Positions 26,672 through 36,310 are shown, counted from the stretch's first letter. The stretch is 64,000 bases of DNA from ZC4RG20 sp036381515 (GCA_036381515.1 DASVCR010000028.1:5786-69785), one strand, 5' to 3'. Numbers and translations are program-made. Notes: a model not told the origin generated them from the letters alone.

Positions 26672-29600
26672 ATGGACAACGACGCGACTCATTACAAGAA
26701 GACGCTCTTGCACTGTGCAGTGGCTGCGGCTCTCGGCGCTTCCGGCGCAGCCGCGGCCGTTTACACGCCCCGGGCCTCGGCGCAGGAGACGCCGGAGGAA
26801 GCCGCCGGAGTGGAAGAGGTCGTGGTCACCGGCTCACGCATCGTGCGTCGTGACCTCGAGGTCAATAGTCCGTTGTTGACCGTCGACCGCGAGCTCTTCG
26901 AGGACAGCGCCTTCATTTCCATCGAGCAGGCGCTCAACGACCTGCCGCAATTCATGGTCGGCGGCGTGAACATGAGCGCCTCCGCGGTGACCAGTCTGCA
27001 AGCCGCAAACGGCCTCGAGGGCGGCCTCGGCACGGGCGATGCGTTCAACATGTCGCTGCTGCCGAACAACGCGCAGGCTATCGGTATCGTGGTGCCGGGC
27101 GCCGCCAACGTGAACCTCCGCGGTCTCGGGGCGAATCGTTCGTTGACACTGATCGACGGTCATCGCGCGATGCCGCTCAACGCATCGATGATCGTCGACT
27201 TGAACACGATCCCGTCGATTGCGATCGGCAGCATGGAGGTGATCACCGGCGGCGCTTCCGCCGTGTACGGCGCCGACGCGCTGGCCGGAGTCACGAACAT
27301 CAAGTTCCGTGATGACTTCGAAGGCGTGAGCTTGAGAGTGCGCGGCGGCACCAACGAGGTCGGCGACGGCGACGAGCATCAGATCGGCGCGCTGATCGGT
27401 GCCAACTTCGCCGGCGATCGCGGCAACGTGATGATCGGCATGGAGTACAGCAAGCGCCGCGAGACGCTGTGGAGGGAGCGGGACTTCTTCCGCGAGGTGA
27501 TGGACTCCCCGTATTCCGACTCGGGCGACCTTCTCTTCGGCTGGGATCCGTACTACTCCTCCGGCGGGCAATTCGGCACCCAGAACGCGGTGCAGGGCGC
27601 CTGGAACGGCAATGCTCCGTCCACGGACGCCATCCTGCAAATATTCTCCGACCGAACGTGCACGGACGCCAACGGGCAACCCGTGAACTGCATCGCGAGC
27701 ACCACGAACGCGCCGTTCGGCGGCGGCTGGTACTTCAACGCGGACGGGACGATCTACACTCGAAGCTCGCAGACCGGGGGCACCGGCGGCATTCCCGCCG
27801 TCTACTACGGACCGCAGCGTTTCAATGGATTGAACCCCGGCGGGCCCACGATCGATAACCCATTCGAGACGACGTGCACCTTTACGACCGGGGGTACCAG
27901 CGCCGATCCCAATTTCCCGAACGAGCCGTGCAACCCGACGCTGAACCGTGTCGACTATGGCCGCTGGTTGTCGAGCCCTCGCGACGCCTACAACATGTTC
28001 GGCCGTGCGACCTTCGATATCACTGACGGCCTCGAGCTGTACTCGAACTTCCACTTTGCGTCGTCGAAGACCTATACACGCCGCGAGCCGGCGCCGATCC
28101 TCGGCGGCTTCAACGTCGTCATTCCGTTCGACTCGCAGGCCGATGGCGACGACATCTACCTTCCCTCTCTCGACCCCGCGACGGGGCAAACCGTCAGCTC
28201 GTATCTGCCGGGAGGCATCCACGGCACGAGTTGCGCGCCGACGGGCGGCTGCACGATGTCGCAGGTGTTCCCGGTGCCGCCCGAGCTGCGCGCCCTGCTC
28301 GAGTCGCGTCCCGATCAAACCTGGGGAGCGGGCAGTCCGTTCGAGGGCCTGAGCAGGTGTCACATATACAACCTGCTGCCGCCGGGCTCGCAGGGGCCGG
28401 GGGTGCTGGAGAACCCGGCGACGGGCGCGCTTTATTCGATCGAGGTGGACCCGAACACGGGCAAGGCCGTGTCGAGCTGCGGGCCGAACTCGGGCTGGCA
28501 GTTGAACTGGCAACCGGGGTGGATGCCGCCCCGCGGCACCGAAAACACGGCGCAGCTCTATCAGATCGCGGTCGGGCTGCGCGGCGATCTCGGGTTCTCG
28601 GACTGGACGTGGGATCTCTACACGTCGCAGGGCGCGTCCGAGACGCAGACGAAGTACATCGGCTTTCTGTCCATCAATACCTATCAGCGCATCTTGTCCG
28701 CGCCGAACTACGGTAAGGGTTACTCGGAGGTGGGGCCGGCGTCGAAGTACCTGACCTGCACGAGCGGTCTGAGCCCGTTCGATCGCAACCTCGTCGTGTC
28801 CCAGGATTGCATCGAGGCCATCATCGCGAACACGATCGACCGCAACACGATGACCCAGAGCATCTACGAATTCAGTGCTCAGGGCCACGTGGCGGACTTG
28901 CCGGGAGGCGAGATGCGCGCGGCATTCGGTGCGACCTATCGCACGAACGCGTATAAGTTCACGCCGGATGCCCTGCTCGACCGGACCTACCTCACGGACT
29001 TCTCCGCCGGTGCCTTCGGATCCGGCAGCATCGACGAGGAGGTTTCCGTCAGGGAAGTCTACGGCGAGTTGCTGGTGCCGTTGATCAGGGACCTGCGCTT
29101 CGCCCGCAGTCTCGAGCTCGAGCTCGGCGCCCGTCATTCCGAGTACACGACGGGCCAGAACGTGGATACCTACAAGATCCTCGCGAGCTACGAGCCGCTG
29201 CAGTGGTTGCGCTTCCGCGGCGGCTACAACCGGGCGGAGCGCGCGCCGAACATGTCCGAGCTGTATGCGACGCCGAACGGCAGCGCGCAGTTCGGGTCGT
29301 TCCCGAACGATCCGTGCCGCAACAATCCCAACGGCGCGCTGGTGCTTTTCCCCGGCCCGACGCCGGGCTCGACGCTGAATAACACGGACACCACGGACCC
29401 TGCGATCCGCGCGCAGCTGCAGGAGATGTGCTCGGCGCACATCAACCTGTGGGGCGGGAACGATAGCTCCGACTTCCACGCCGACCCGAACGAGTGGAAC
29501 GTCGGCGGAGGCGGTGCGCTCGTGGTCGGCAACCCGAACCTGCGCAACGAAAAGGGCGACACCTGGACGTGGGGTGCTGCGTTCCGGTTACCGTTGCAGC

Positions 29601-30385
29601 GTCCGGCGCTGAGGAACATTACCGGTACGGTCGACTGGTACAAGGCGCGGGTCAGCGATCCCATCGCGGTGCTGACCACGGCCACCATCGTGAACACGTG
29701 CTACAACATCAACGGTCTGAACCCGACTTACTCGCTCGACGATCCGAACGGCTACTGCTCTCTGATCGAACGTGATCCGGTGGACGGCGCCATCGAGCGT
29801 GTCTACCTCTCGTTCGACAATCAGGACAGACTCGAGATCAGCGGTGTGGACGTCGCAGTCCGCTGGAGCGCCCCCCTGGTGGACCTCGGCTTCGACAACG
29901 CGCCCGGCACGTTGTCGATCAACACCAACATGAACTTCCTGCTCGATCAGATCCAGCGCTTCACCGGGTCCACCGACGAGGTCGCCGACTACGCCGGCTA
30001 CAACGGAGCCTCGAGGTTCCGTGTCAACACGGGCTTCACGTACAGCTGGAACCGCCATCGAGTGACGCTCGTCTGGACCTACCGCGACTCGACGAAGAGC
30101 CCGACGACCTGGGCGGTGATGCCGAACGACACCGGAACGACGGGTCCGGAGCTGCGGGAAAACCCGTTGCTGGCAGGTTACAAGTCGGTCCATCTGTTCA
30201 ACCTGACTGCCGGCACGCAGGTGGGGGCGGTGAACCTGTCGCTCAGCGTGAACAACCTGTTCGACAAGAAGCCGCGCCCCGGCGGGTATCAGCTCGAGGA
30301 TCCGCGTCGGGGCTTCGGCACTTTCAGCCCATTCGACGATCTGGTGGGCCGGCGCTACTCGTTCAACATGTCGGTGGATTTCTGA
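26672..30385 (+). CDS. TonB-dependent outer-membrane receptor (large)
   Basis: The 1237-residue protein has an extended signal region ending PRASAQ (about residue 38) and a TonB-box-like EEVVVTGSRI. The plug domain includes VNLRGLGANRSLTLIDGHRA and ITGGASAVYGADALAGVTNI. A long 22-strand barrel follows, with ERAPNMSELY and LSLSVNNLFDKKPRPGGY, and the terminal phenylalanine in RRYSFNMSVDF. It imports a large substrate across the outer membrane. It is larger than most siderophore receptors, closer to carbohydrate or peptide types. ATG 26672 follows GGGGAATCACGA. No substrate-specific neighbour is evident. Confidence 0.93.
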   Translation: MDNDATHYKKTLLHCAVAAALGASGAAAAVYTPRASAQETPEEAAGVEEVVVTGSRIVRRDLEVNSPLLTVDRELFEDSAFISIEQALNDLPQFMVGGVNMSASAVTSLQAANGLEGGLGTGDAFNMSLLPNNAQAIGIVVPGAANVNLRGLGANRSLTLIDGHRAMPLNASMIVDLNTIPSIAIGSMEVITGGASAVYGADALAGVTNIKFRDDFEGVSLRVRGGTNEVGDGDEHQIGALIGANFAGDRGNVMIGMEYSKRRETLWRERDFFREVMDSPYSDSGDLLFGWDPYYSSGGQFGTQNAVQGAWNGNAPSTDAILQIFSDRTCTDANGQPVNCIASTTNAPFGGGWYFNADGTIYTRSSQTGGTGGIPAVYYGPQRFNGLNPGGPTIDNPFETTCTFTTGGTSADPNFPNEPCNPTLNRVDYGRWLSSPRDAYNMFGRATFDITDGLELYSNFHFASSKTYTRREPAPILGGFNVVIPFDSQADGDDIYLPSLDPATGQTVSSYLPGGIHGTSCAPTGGCTMSQVFPVPPELRALLESRPDQTWGAGSPFEGLSRCHIYNLLPPGSQGPGVLENPATGALYSIEVDPNTGKAVSSCGPNSGWQLNWQPGWMPPRGTENTAQLYQIAVGLRGDLGFSDWTWDLYTSQGASETQTKYIGFLSINTYQRILSAPNYGKGYSEVGPASKYLTCTSGLSPFDRNLVVSQDCIEAIIANTIDRNTMTQSIYEFSAQGHVADLPGGEMRAAFGATYRTNAYKFTPDALLDRTYLTDFSAGAFGSGSIDEEVSVREVYGELLVPLIRDLRFARSLELELGARHSEYTTGQNVDTYKILASYEPLQWLRFRGGYNRAERAPNMSELYATPNGSAQFGSFPNDPCRNNPNGALVLFPGPTPGSTLNNTDTTDPAIRAQLQEMCSAHINLWGGNDSSDFHADPNEWNVGGGGALVVGNPNLRNEKGDTWTWGAAFRLPLQRPALRNITGTVDWYKARVSDPIAVLTTATIVNTCYNINGLNPTYSLDDPNGYCSLIERDPVDGAIERVYLSFDNQDRLEISGVDVAVRWSAPLVDLGFDNAPGTLSINTNMNFLLDQIQRFTGSTDEVADYAGYNGASRFRVNTGFTYSWNRHRVTLVWTYRDSTKSPTTWAVMPNDTGTTGPELRENPLLAGYKSVHLFNLTAGTQVGAVNLSLSVNNLFDKKPRPGGYQLEDPRRGFGTFSPFDDLVGRRYSFNMSVDF

Positions 30386-30414
30386 GCGCCGGAGTCCCTC
30401 GTCGATGCCCTCCG

Positions 30415-30441
30415 CTCCCCCGGGCGCCCCGTCCGGGGGAG
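30415..30441 (+). terminator. Hairpin after the TonB receptor
   Basis: CTCCCCCGG (30415-30423) pairs perfectly with CCGGGGGAG (30433-30441) around a 9-nt loop, 30 bp after the receptor stop. No T-run follows. Confidence 0.55.
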
Positions 30442-30592
30442 TCATCGTGCTACCATGGCGGCCAGGCCGAGGAGGCGGCCTACGGTCTGCGTAAAGGGTC
30501 GAACCCACCCCCGCACTTCAGCTGCCGTCGGATAACCTGACTTCCAGCCCGAGACGCGGACACCGGGCGTACAACGGAAGGAAGGTGTCTGT

Positions 30593-30916
30593 ATGGGAAC
30601 CTCGCAGCTGCCCGAACGGGCTTCCCTTGAATACCTGAAGAAGCTCGCCAAGGAGCGCCTCGCGCAGATGCGCCGTGTCGATCCCGCGGCCAAGCTCTCC
30701 GCTTCGCTGCTCGAAGTGGCGCGCGAGCACGGCTTCTCGAGCTGGCGCGCCCGGAGTGAGTGCGCGGCCGAGCCTGGCGTCGGAACGCAGCGGCGCGGAG
30801 ACGAGTCGGCGCCAACGATGTGCGACGAGACGACGTGCGAGGAGACGTCGGCCGAACCGCCTCGCCTTCGGCGTCGGCCGATCGTCATCTCTCCACCTGG
30901 CGACGCTATCGGTTGA
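30593..30916 (+). CDS. Short protein resembling the N-terminus of ankyrin-type proteins, probably truncated
   Basis: The 107-residue frame starts after a strong GGAAGGAAGG site. Residues 1-55 (LPERASLEYLKKLAKERLAQ, DPAAKLSASLLEV and AREHGFSSWRA) resemble the helical lead-in found before ankyrin repeats or glyoxalase domains in other proteins. After that the sequence turns to low-complexity text with TCDETTCEETSAEPP and runs 11 bp over the end of the convergent aldo/keto reductase gene. It is probably a truncated gene; a short functional protein cannot be excluded. Confidence 0.5.
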   Translation: MGTSQLPERASLEYLKKLAKERLAQMRRVDPAAKLSASLLEVAREHGFSSWRARSECAAEPGVGTQRRGDESAPTMCDETTCEETSAEPPRLRRRPIVISPPGDAIG

Positions 30917-31892
30917 GCGTTGCCATCGCGGCCTCGGGGTACCGCGTGCCGGCCGCCGCGCCAGGCGGCGCGATCTCGTCCAGGCGACGCAACTCGTCGT
31001 CGCTGAGCGAGATGTCGGCGGCGCGCACGTTTTCCTCGAGGCGCGTCAGGCTGCGCGTGCCCGGTATCGGCACGATGCGCTCGTCGCGAGCGAGCACCCA
31101 GGCCAGCGCGAGCTGCGCCGCCGTGCAGCCCTTGTCCCTGGCGAGGTCATTCACCGCGTCGACGAGCGCAAGGTTTCGCTGGAAGTTTTCGCCCTGGAAG
31201 CGCGGATTCCGGCGCCGCCAGTCGTCTGGCGCGAGGTCGTCGATGCTGCGGATCGCTCCCGTGAGGAAACCGCGGCCCAGCGGGCTGTAGGCGACAAAGC
31301 CGATACCGAGCTCCGCGCAGAGCGGCAACAGCTCGTCCTCCGGATCGCGGCTCCACAGCGAGTACTCCGTCTGGAGCGCGGCGATCGGATGGACGGCGTG
31401 TGCACGCCGGATGGTCTCCGGCGCCGCCTCGGACAGGCCGAGGTGCCGGACCTTGCCTTCGCGCACGAGATCGGCCATCGCACCGACCGTGTCCTCGATC
31501 GGCGTGTTCGGATCGACACGATGCTGGTAGTAGAGATCGATCACGTCTACGCCGAGGCGCTTCAGGCTCGCGTCGCAGGCCTGCTTCACGTACTCGGGCC
31601 TGCCGTCGATGCCGAGAAAGCTTCCGTCCGGCCCGCGCACGTTGCCGAACTTCGTCGCGAGGACGACGGCGTCCCGTCGGTCCCGGATCGCGCGACCGAC
31701 GAGCTCCTCGTTGCGGCCGACGCCGTACATGTCGGCCGTGTCGAGCAGGGTGACGCCGAGATCGAGCGCGCGGTGGATGACGTCGATCGATTGCCGGTCG
31801 TTCGCAGCTCCGTAGAATTCGCTCATGCCCATGCAGCCGAGCCCGATGCACGAAACGACGGGCCCGTTCGCACCGAGATTGCGTGTGTTCAT
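30906..31892 (-). CDS. Aldo/keto reductase
   Basis: The 328-residue protein has the AKR barrel with the catalytic tetrad D51, Y56 (LLDTADMYG), K81 (LATKFGN) and H124 (YYQHRVD), plus the NADPH-binding PIPGTRSLTRLEEN loop. It resembles the AKR13-like group acting on small aldehydes. The start at ATG 31892 is divergent from an MmyB-type regulator gene by about 130 bp, a common pairing, and an inverted repeat lies between them. Confidence 0.93.
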   Translation of the reverse strand: MNTRNLGANGPVVSCIGLGCMGMSEFYGAANDRQSIDVIHRALDLGVTLLDTADMYGVGRNEELVGRAIRDRRDAVVLATKFGNVRGPDGSFLGIDGRPEYVKQACDASLKRLGVDVIDLYYQHRVDPNTPIEDTVGAMADLVREGKVRHLGLSEAAPETIRRAHAVHPIAALQTEYSLWSRDPEDELLPLCAELGIGFVAYSPLGRGFLTGAIRSIDDLAPDDWRRRNPRFQGENFQRNLALVDAVNDLARDKGCTAAQLALAWVLARDERIVPIPGTRSLTRLEENVRAADISLSDDELRRLDEIAPPGAAAGTRYPEAAMATLNR

Positions 31893-31966
31893 AGGTATCC
31901 CTCCGAATCAGCTTCGCCTGCCGCGATGGCGCAGGCAGGAGGCGCAGTCTAGACTTCTCCGAAACG

Positions 31967-31988
31967 GGGATAAGTAAGCCGTTATCCC
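31967..31988. promoter_or_regulatory. Inverted repeat between reductase and regulator genes
   Basis: GGGATAA (31967-31973) and TTATCCC (31982-31988) form a dyad with an 8-bp centre in the shared divergent promoter region. It is a likely operator for the MmyB-type regulator at 32024. Confidence 0.5.
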
Positions 31989-32023
31989 GGTAATGCCGGT
32001 TCCCGGTTCGACAAGGAGGCGCC

Positions 32024-32920
32024 ATGCTGAGCGAAGACCGCCGCCGGGAGATAGCGACATTCCTGCGGCTGCGCCGCGAACGGCTGCAGCCGGAGCACGT
32101 GAACTTGCCGCGCGGTAACCGGCGTCGCACGCCCGGGCTGCGACGCGAAGAGGTGGCCGCGCTGGCCGGCGTCAGCACCGAGTGGTACACGTGGCTCGAG
32201 CAGGCGCGAGACGTGCAGCCTTCCGCCGATACCTTGAGGCGGATTGCTGCGGCGCTGCGCCTCGAGGCCGGCGAGGCACAGCACCTCCTCACGCTAGCGG
32301 GGCACAACGGCGAGGCCGGCGGCAATAGGCACGCGCACGCAGGCGCGGTGACACCGCGAGTGCAGCGTCTGCTCGAGCAGTTCGGGCAATGCCCCGCCTG
32401 GGTGCACGGCGAGCGCTGGGACTTCCTCGCGTGGAATCGCGCGGCCACCGTCATTCACGACGGCATCGACGCTGCACGGGGATTCGAGCTCAACGCCGTC
32501 TACCGGATGTTCACGCATGCGCGCATGCGCGATATGCTGGTCGACTGGGAGCGCCATGCCCGTGACATCGTGGCCAAGCTGCGGGTCGCGCATGCACGTT
32601 ACGTCGACGACCCGTGGTTCAACGAGCTCGTATCCGTGCTGCGTGCGAACAGCGACGAGTTCGCCCGCTTGTGGAACGAGCACAACGTGCAGCTGCCGCA
32701 GGGAGGGGTGAAGCGCTATCGTCACCCGGAGGTTGGGCTCCTCAGCTTCGAGTTCAGTCACCTGACGATCGCGGGCGAACCCTTCGAAGCCGCGTATCTC
32801 GTCGCGTACGTGCCGGCCGACAACGTGACCCGGAAAAGGATGGGCGAGTTGCTCGAGCGGGAGCGGAACGTGACGAACGGGCCGCGTGTCGCGCGAGCGT
32901 CCGCGGTAAGCTCGGCTTAG
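32024..32920 (+). CDS. XRE/MmyB-type transcriptional regulator
   Basis: The 298-residue protein opens with an XRE-type HTH (residues about 10-75, with RRTPGLRREEVAALAGVSTE and WYTWLEQARD), followed by the PAS-like MmyB ligand-binding domain (about 105-275, containing WDFLAWNRAATVIH and the FEFSHLTIAGEP block). Such regulators often control the adjacent divergent oxidoreductase, here the aldo/keto reductase. AAGGAGGCGCC precedes ATG 32024. Confidence 0.9.
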   Translation: MLSEDRRREIATFLRLRRERLQPEHVNLPRGNRRRTPGLRREEVAALAGVSTEWYTWLEQARDVQPSADTLRRIAAALRLEAGEAQHLLTLAGHNGEAGGNRHAHAGAVTPRVQRLLEQFGQCPAWVHGERWDFLAWNRAATVIHDGIDAARGFELNAVYRMFTHARMRDMLVDWERHARDIVAKLRVAHARYVDDPWFNELVSVLRANSDEFARLWNEHNVQLPQGGVKRYRHPEVGLLSFEFSHLTIAGEPFEAAYLVAYVPADNVTRKRMGELLERERNVTNGPRVARASAVSSA

Positions 32921-32969
32921 TTCTTTTCGTCGGCGGCGCGGCGCGCGCAAAGTCTCCTGCCACTCGCGC

Positions 32970-33428
32970 TCACGTCCCGCGCGGTCTCGCGCGTCCATTA
33001 CGCAGCGTCGACGCTCCGTTCTTTCGCCGGGAGCCGGGGCGGCGAACGGCGCTCCTCACGATGCGCCGAAACCTCGGACACTCCATGTGGCTCGGTGCCT
33101 TGCAGGCCGCGGCGTGCCTCAGCGCCTTCGACACAGTCGTGAGCCGCCGGATCGTCGCATCGAGCTCGTCGGCCTTCGCAAGGAGCTTCTTCCTGTCGAT
33201 CCGCACGCGTCCGTCGGGACCGAAGATCTGCGCGATTTCGTCGAGCGAGAAGCCGGCGGAACGCCCTAACGCGATCAGCGCCAGGCGTTCGACGACGCCG
33301 GCCGCGAACACGCGGCGCAAGCCGCGCCGGCCGATCGACTGGATGAGCCCCTTTTCCTCGTAGAATCGCAGGGTGGAGGTCGGCAGACCACACTGCTCCG
33401 CGACTTCGCCGATGTCCAGGTTACGCAT
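32970..33428 (-). CDS. MerR-family regulator with C-terminal Cys/His motif
   Basis: The 152-residue protein has a MerR winged HTH (IGEVAEQCGLPTSTLRFYEE, then GLRRVFAAGVVERLALIALG), a dimerisation helix and a short tail with CKAPSHMECPRF. In SoxR this region carries an iron-sulfur cluster; here there are only two cysteines and a histidine, so a metal or another sensor is possible. ATG 33428 is taken because the domain begins there. A 16-bp palindrome sits 11 bp upstream, and the ADOP permease gene lies just upstream in the same direction. Confidence 0.87.
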   Translation of the reverse strand: MRNLDIGEVAEQCGLPTSTLRFYEEKGLIQSIGRRGLRRVFAAGVVERLALIALGRSAGFSLDEIAQIFGPDGRVRIDRKKLLAKADELDATIRRLTTVSKALRHAAACKAPSHMECPRFRRIVRSAVRRPGSRRKNGASTLRNGRARPRGT

Positions 33429-33438
33429 GGTGCTTGAC

Positions 33439-33454
33439 TTCAAGTCGACTTGAA
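33439..33454 (-). promoter_or_regulatory. SoxR-box-like palindrome before the MerR gene
   Basis: TTCAAGTCGACTTGAA is a perfect 16-bp palindrome directly upstream of the MerR gene. It resembles the SoxR box (CCTCAAGTTNANTTGAGG) in having CAAG and CTTG half-sites, and is probably the autoregulatory operator of this MerR protein. Confidence 0.6.
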
Positions 33455-33555
33455 TTGGCACTGTGTCCTTGTGGATTCCATTGTGCCACGGTCTCTTCGG
33501 CTCGGGCTGCGCCGCTAAGGCTCGGGCAACCGGATGCTCGACATGCGCCGTGTGC

Positions 33556-35946
33556 TCACACCTCGCGCAGCACGTGGCCCGGCACGACACGAGCCGCGCG
33601 CAGCACCTGCGCGCCCACCGACAGCCATGCGATGGCGATCGTCACCGCCAACGCCAGCGCGAACGGCGCCGGCGTCAGCGCGATGGGATCGAGGAACGCC
33701 GCGAGATACTCGTTCGCAGCGGCGTACGCGATCGGCCATGCCGCGAAGTTGGCGACCACCACGGGACGCGAGAACGCGGCGATGAGCAAGCGCGCAATCT
33801 GCGCGCTGCTCGCGCCGAACGTCTTGCGCACGCCGATCTCGCGGCGTCGGTGGTTCACGACGATCGCCGCCATGCCGACGAGACCCGCCATGGCGATCGC
33901 AAGCGCGGTCGCGGAAAGAAGGCCGAACGCCTGGTTGAGGCGCAGGAACGTCTCGTACGCTCGATTGAAGGTCTCGTCGAAGAAGTGCCGGCTGATTGCC
34001 ACGTCGGGTGCGAGCCTGCCCCAGACCGCATCAATGCCGGCGAGCGCACCGGCGACGTCGTTGCCGTCGACGCGCACGTACATGACGTCGCCCTCCGGGT
34101 CGAGTCCGTACATCGTCGACACGGCTCCGCCGCCGCGAAACGTGAGGCGCCTGTCCTCGACGACGCCGACGATCTCGAGCGGCGGACTCGTGCCCCGTCC
34201 GTAGACGAGCATGCCGACGGCCTCGGCCGGCGTCGCCGCGCCGAACTCACGTGCGAACGCCCGGTCGACGACGATCGGCACGGTGGCTCGGCCCTCCGCG
34301 CGCGCGGCGGCGTCGTTGCGCTCCGGCTCGAAGACGCGGCCGGCGAGGAGGTCGATGCCCATGACGTCGAAGAACCCGTACCCTACGCTGCGCGTGAGCA
34401 CGCGGCGCGGCGGCTGTTCGGGCGCCGCAGACAGAAACGTCACCGCGACGAGCCGTTGCCACGGCAGTCCTCCGAACTCCGAGACGGCCTTCACTTGCGG
34501 CACGCGCAGCAGCTCGGCGCGCAGCGTCGCGGGATCGACCTTCGTGATGCGCGTCGGGTTCTCGATGAGCACGAGCGGATCCTCGAGACCGCCCAGACCC
34601 GTGCGAACGAGCTTTGCGTTCTGCAACGACACTACGGTGAGCGCGGCGATCAGGAGACTCGCCGCGGCGAACTGAGCGCCGACGAGCAGCGTCGAGAGCC
34701 GCCCCGCGCCGAGCCGCGCGCGGATGGAGCGAAGCGCGACGATCGGCGCGACGCGCGACAGCACGAACGCCGGATACGAGCCCGCCGCGAACGCGGCCGT
34801 CAACGTCGCGGCAAACAGCACGAGCCAGACGGCAGGGTCCGCGAACAGCACGGTGCCGATGTCTACACCGAGCATCTCGCGAGCCGCCGGCAGCACCGCG
34901 ACGAGCGTTACGAGCGCCACGGCCATCGCGAGCGACGTCATGAGCGTCGCCTCGAAGAGATGCTGGAGCGCAACGTGCTTCGGGCCGGCGCCGAGGGCCT
35001 TGCGCACGCCGACCTCGCGAACGCGGCGCGCCGCCCGCGCGGTGGCGAGGTTCGCGTAGTTCACGCAAGCCACGCCGAGCACGAGCACGCCGAGCGCGAG
35101 CAGGACGCCCGAGATGGAGACTCCGACGTCGCCGGACAAGAGCTCGTCGTCGATGCTCTTGCGAAGCAGCGCCGTCGCCGGCAGCAGGTCGAACGTGACC
35201 GACGAGCCCTCCTCCTGCGGCACGTGCCGCGCGGCGAAAGCGGCGAGCTCGCCGCGCAGCGCATCCGCCGCACCGGCATCCGGCAAAAGCAGGTAAGTCA
35301 CCGCGTTACCGCTCATCCAGTTGCTGCGCAGCATCTCGAGCATGGGAGCGTCGATGGCAGCGCGTTGAACCGCGTCGAGGACGTCCATCGATAGCAGCAC
35401 GTCGAACCGCAGGGGAGCCGCCGCCGAGCGGCCGAGATGCGACGGCTCGGGAACGTGATCGACGACGCCCGTGACGGTCGCCTCGACGGCGTTATCGACG
35501 AGCAGCCGCCTGCCGAGCGGATCACCGGCGCCGAAGAGTCGCGTTGCAGCCTCCCGCGTCACGACGGCGCTGCGCGGCCTCGCGAGCGCCGCGTCGCGGT
35601 CCCCCGCGGCGAACGGCAGCGGGAACAGCGAGAGGAAGTCCTGGTCGACGGCGACGGCAGGGAAACGCAGCGCCCGATCACCGGTCGACACCGACGTCTG
35701 GGCCGGCAGCGGAACCGCGCGCGCGACGCGCTCCACGGCGGGAAAATCGGCGAGCAGCAGGTCCGCGGCCTGGAGCGGCGAGGTCGTGAGCCCGCTGCGC
35801 GAGAACGTGCCGCCGATCGTCGTAAAGCTCGTCGTCAACACGAACACGCGGTCGGCGTCCGGGAAGGCGCGCTCGGCGCGGTCCCAGAATGCGACGAGCG
35901 CGTAGGCGAGCAGGAAGCTCACGAGCCCGAGCGCGAGCGTGAGCAC
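33556..35946 (-). CDS. ADOP/FtsX-type permease, N-terminus interrupted
   Basis: The 796-residue frame has two FtsX modules separated by MacB-type periplasmic domains. Each module has the family loop, VREVGVRKALGAG in the first and RRREIGVRKTFGAS in the second. No ATPase gene is adjacent, as expected for orphan ADOP-type permeases. The visible start is GTG 35946, but the same frame continues upstream with conserved family sequence (RHYLFLAIRNARREP) to an in-frame TGA at 36015-36013 and an ATG at 36030. So the N-terminus is probably truncated or the gene is mutated. Confidence 0.8.
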   Translation of the reverse strand: MLTLALGLVSFLLAYALVAFWDRAERAFPDADRVFVLTTSFTTIGGTFSRSGLTTSPLQAADLLLADFPAVERVARAVPLPAQTSVSTGDRALRFPAVAVDQDFLSLFPLPFAAGDRDAALARPRSAVVTREAATRLFGAGDPLGRRLLVDNAVEATVTGVVDHVPEPSHLGRSAAAPLRFDVLLSMDVLDAVQRAAIDAPMLEMLRSNWMSGNAVTYLLLPDAGAADALRGELAAFAARHVPQEEGSSVTFDLLPATALLRKSIDDELLSGDVGVSISGVLLALGVLVLGVACVNYANLATARAARRVREVGVRKALGAGPKHVALQHLFEATLMTSLAMAVALVTLVAVLPAAREMLGVDIGTVLFADPAVWLVLFAATLTAAFAAGSYPAFVLSRVAPIVALRSIRARLGAGRLSTLLVGAQFAAASLLIAALTVVSLQNAKLVRTGLGGLEDPLVLIENPTRITKVDPATLRAELLRVPQVKAVSEFGGLPWQRLVAVTFLSAAPEQPPRRVLTRSVGYGFFDVMGIDLLAGRVFEPERNDAAARAEGRATVPIVVDRAFAREFGAATPAEAVGMLVYGRGTSPPLEIVGVVEDRRLTFRGGGAVSTMYGLDPEGDVMYVRVDGNDVAGALAGIDAVWGRLAPDVAISRHFFDETFNRAYETFLRLNQAFGLLSATALAIAMAGLVGMAAIVVNHRRREIGVRKTFGASSAQIARLLIAAFSRPVVVANFAAWPIAYAAANEYLAAFLDPIALTPAPFALALAVTIAIAWLSVGAQVLRAARVVPGHVLREV

Positions 35947-36201
35947 GTTGATCGTCGCCGTGACGGGCTCGCGGCGCGCGTTGCGAATGGCGAGAAACAG
36001 ATAGTGCCGAGATCAGGTACCGCCGTGCATTGCAGAAACTCGAGCTTCGAAGTGCCGGGCGACCGCCGGGCCCGAGGATCGGCATCCGCCGGCCTAGTGT
36101 GTTACTGACGCAATACAGTAGAGATGCTCATACGATGCCGTCAAGAGGAGCCGAAGCCTTGCCTTGCACTCGCCGTCCTGCCGCGGTAACGTGACGCTCG
36201 C

Positions 36202-36310
36202 TCACTAGGGGAGTCCCGCGAAGGGGCTGAGAGGTCATTGGCGCCTACGGGCGCGACATGACGACCCTTTGAACCTGATCCAGCTCATACTGGCGAAGGG
36301 AATGTCGAGA
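36202..36310 (+). promoter_or_regulatory. TPP riboswitch (THI element)
   Basis: The conserved THI core is present: CTAGGGGAGTCCC, GGGGCTGAGAGG, then ACCCTTTGAACCTGATCCAG, CATACTGGCGAAGGGAA. The aptamer binds thiamine pyrophosphate. It lies 110 bp before thiC in the thiamine operon leader, so high TPP should lower expression of the operon. The rest of the leader up to the GGGAGG ribosome site would hold the expression platform; no clear terminator with a T-run was seen, so translational control is plausible. Confidence 0.95.

Noticed and set aside
26834..29479. Very long antisense frame opposite the large TonB receptor
   Set aside because: Arginine/valine-rich shadow of a strongly supported gene in GC-rich DNA.
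33463..35394. Long plus-strand frame opposite the ADOP permease
   Set aside because: Low-complexity, charge-rich shadow of the real gene.
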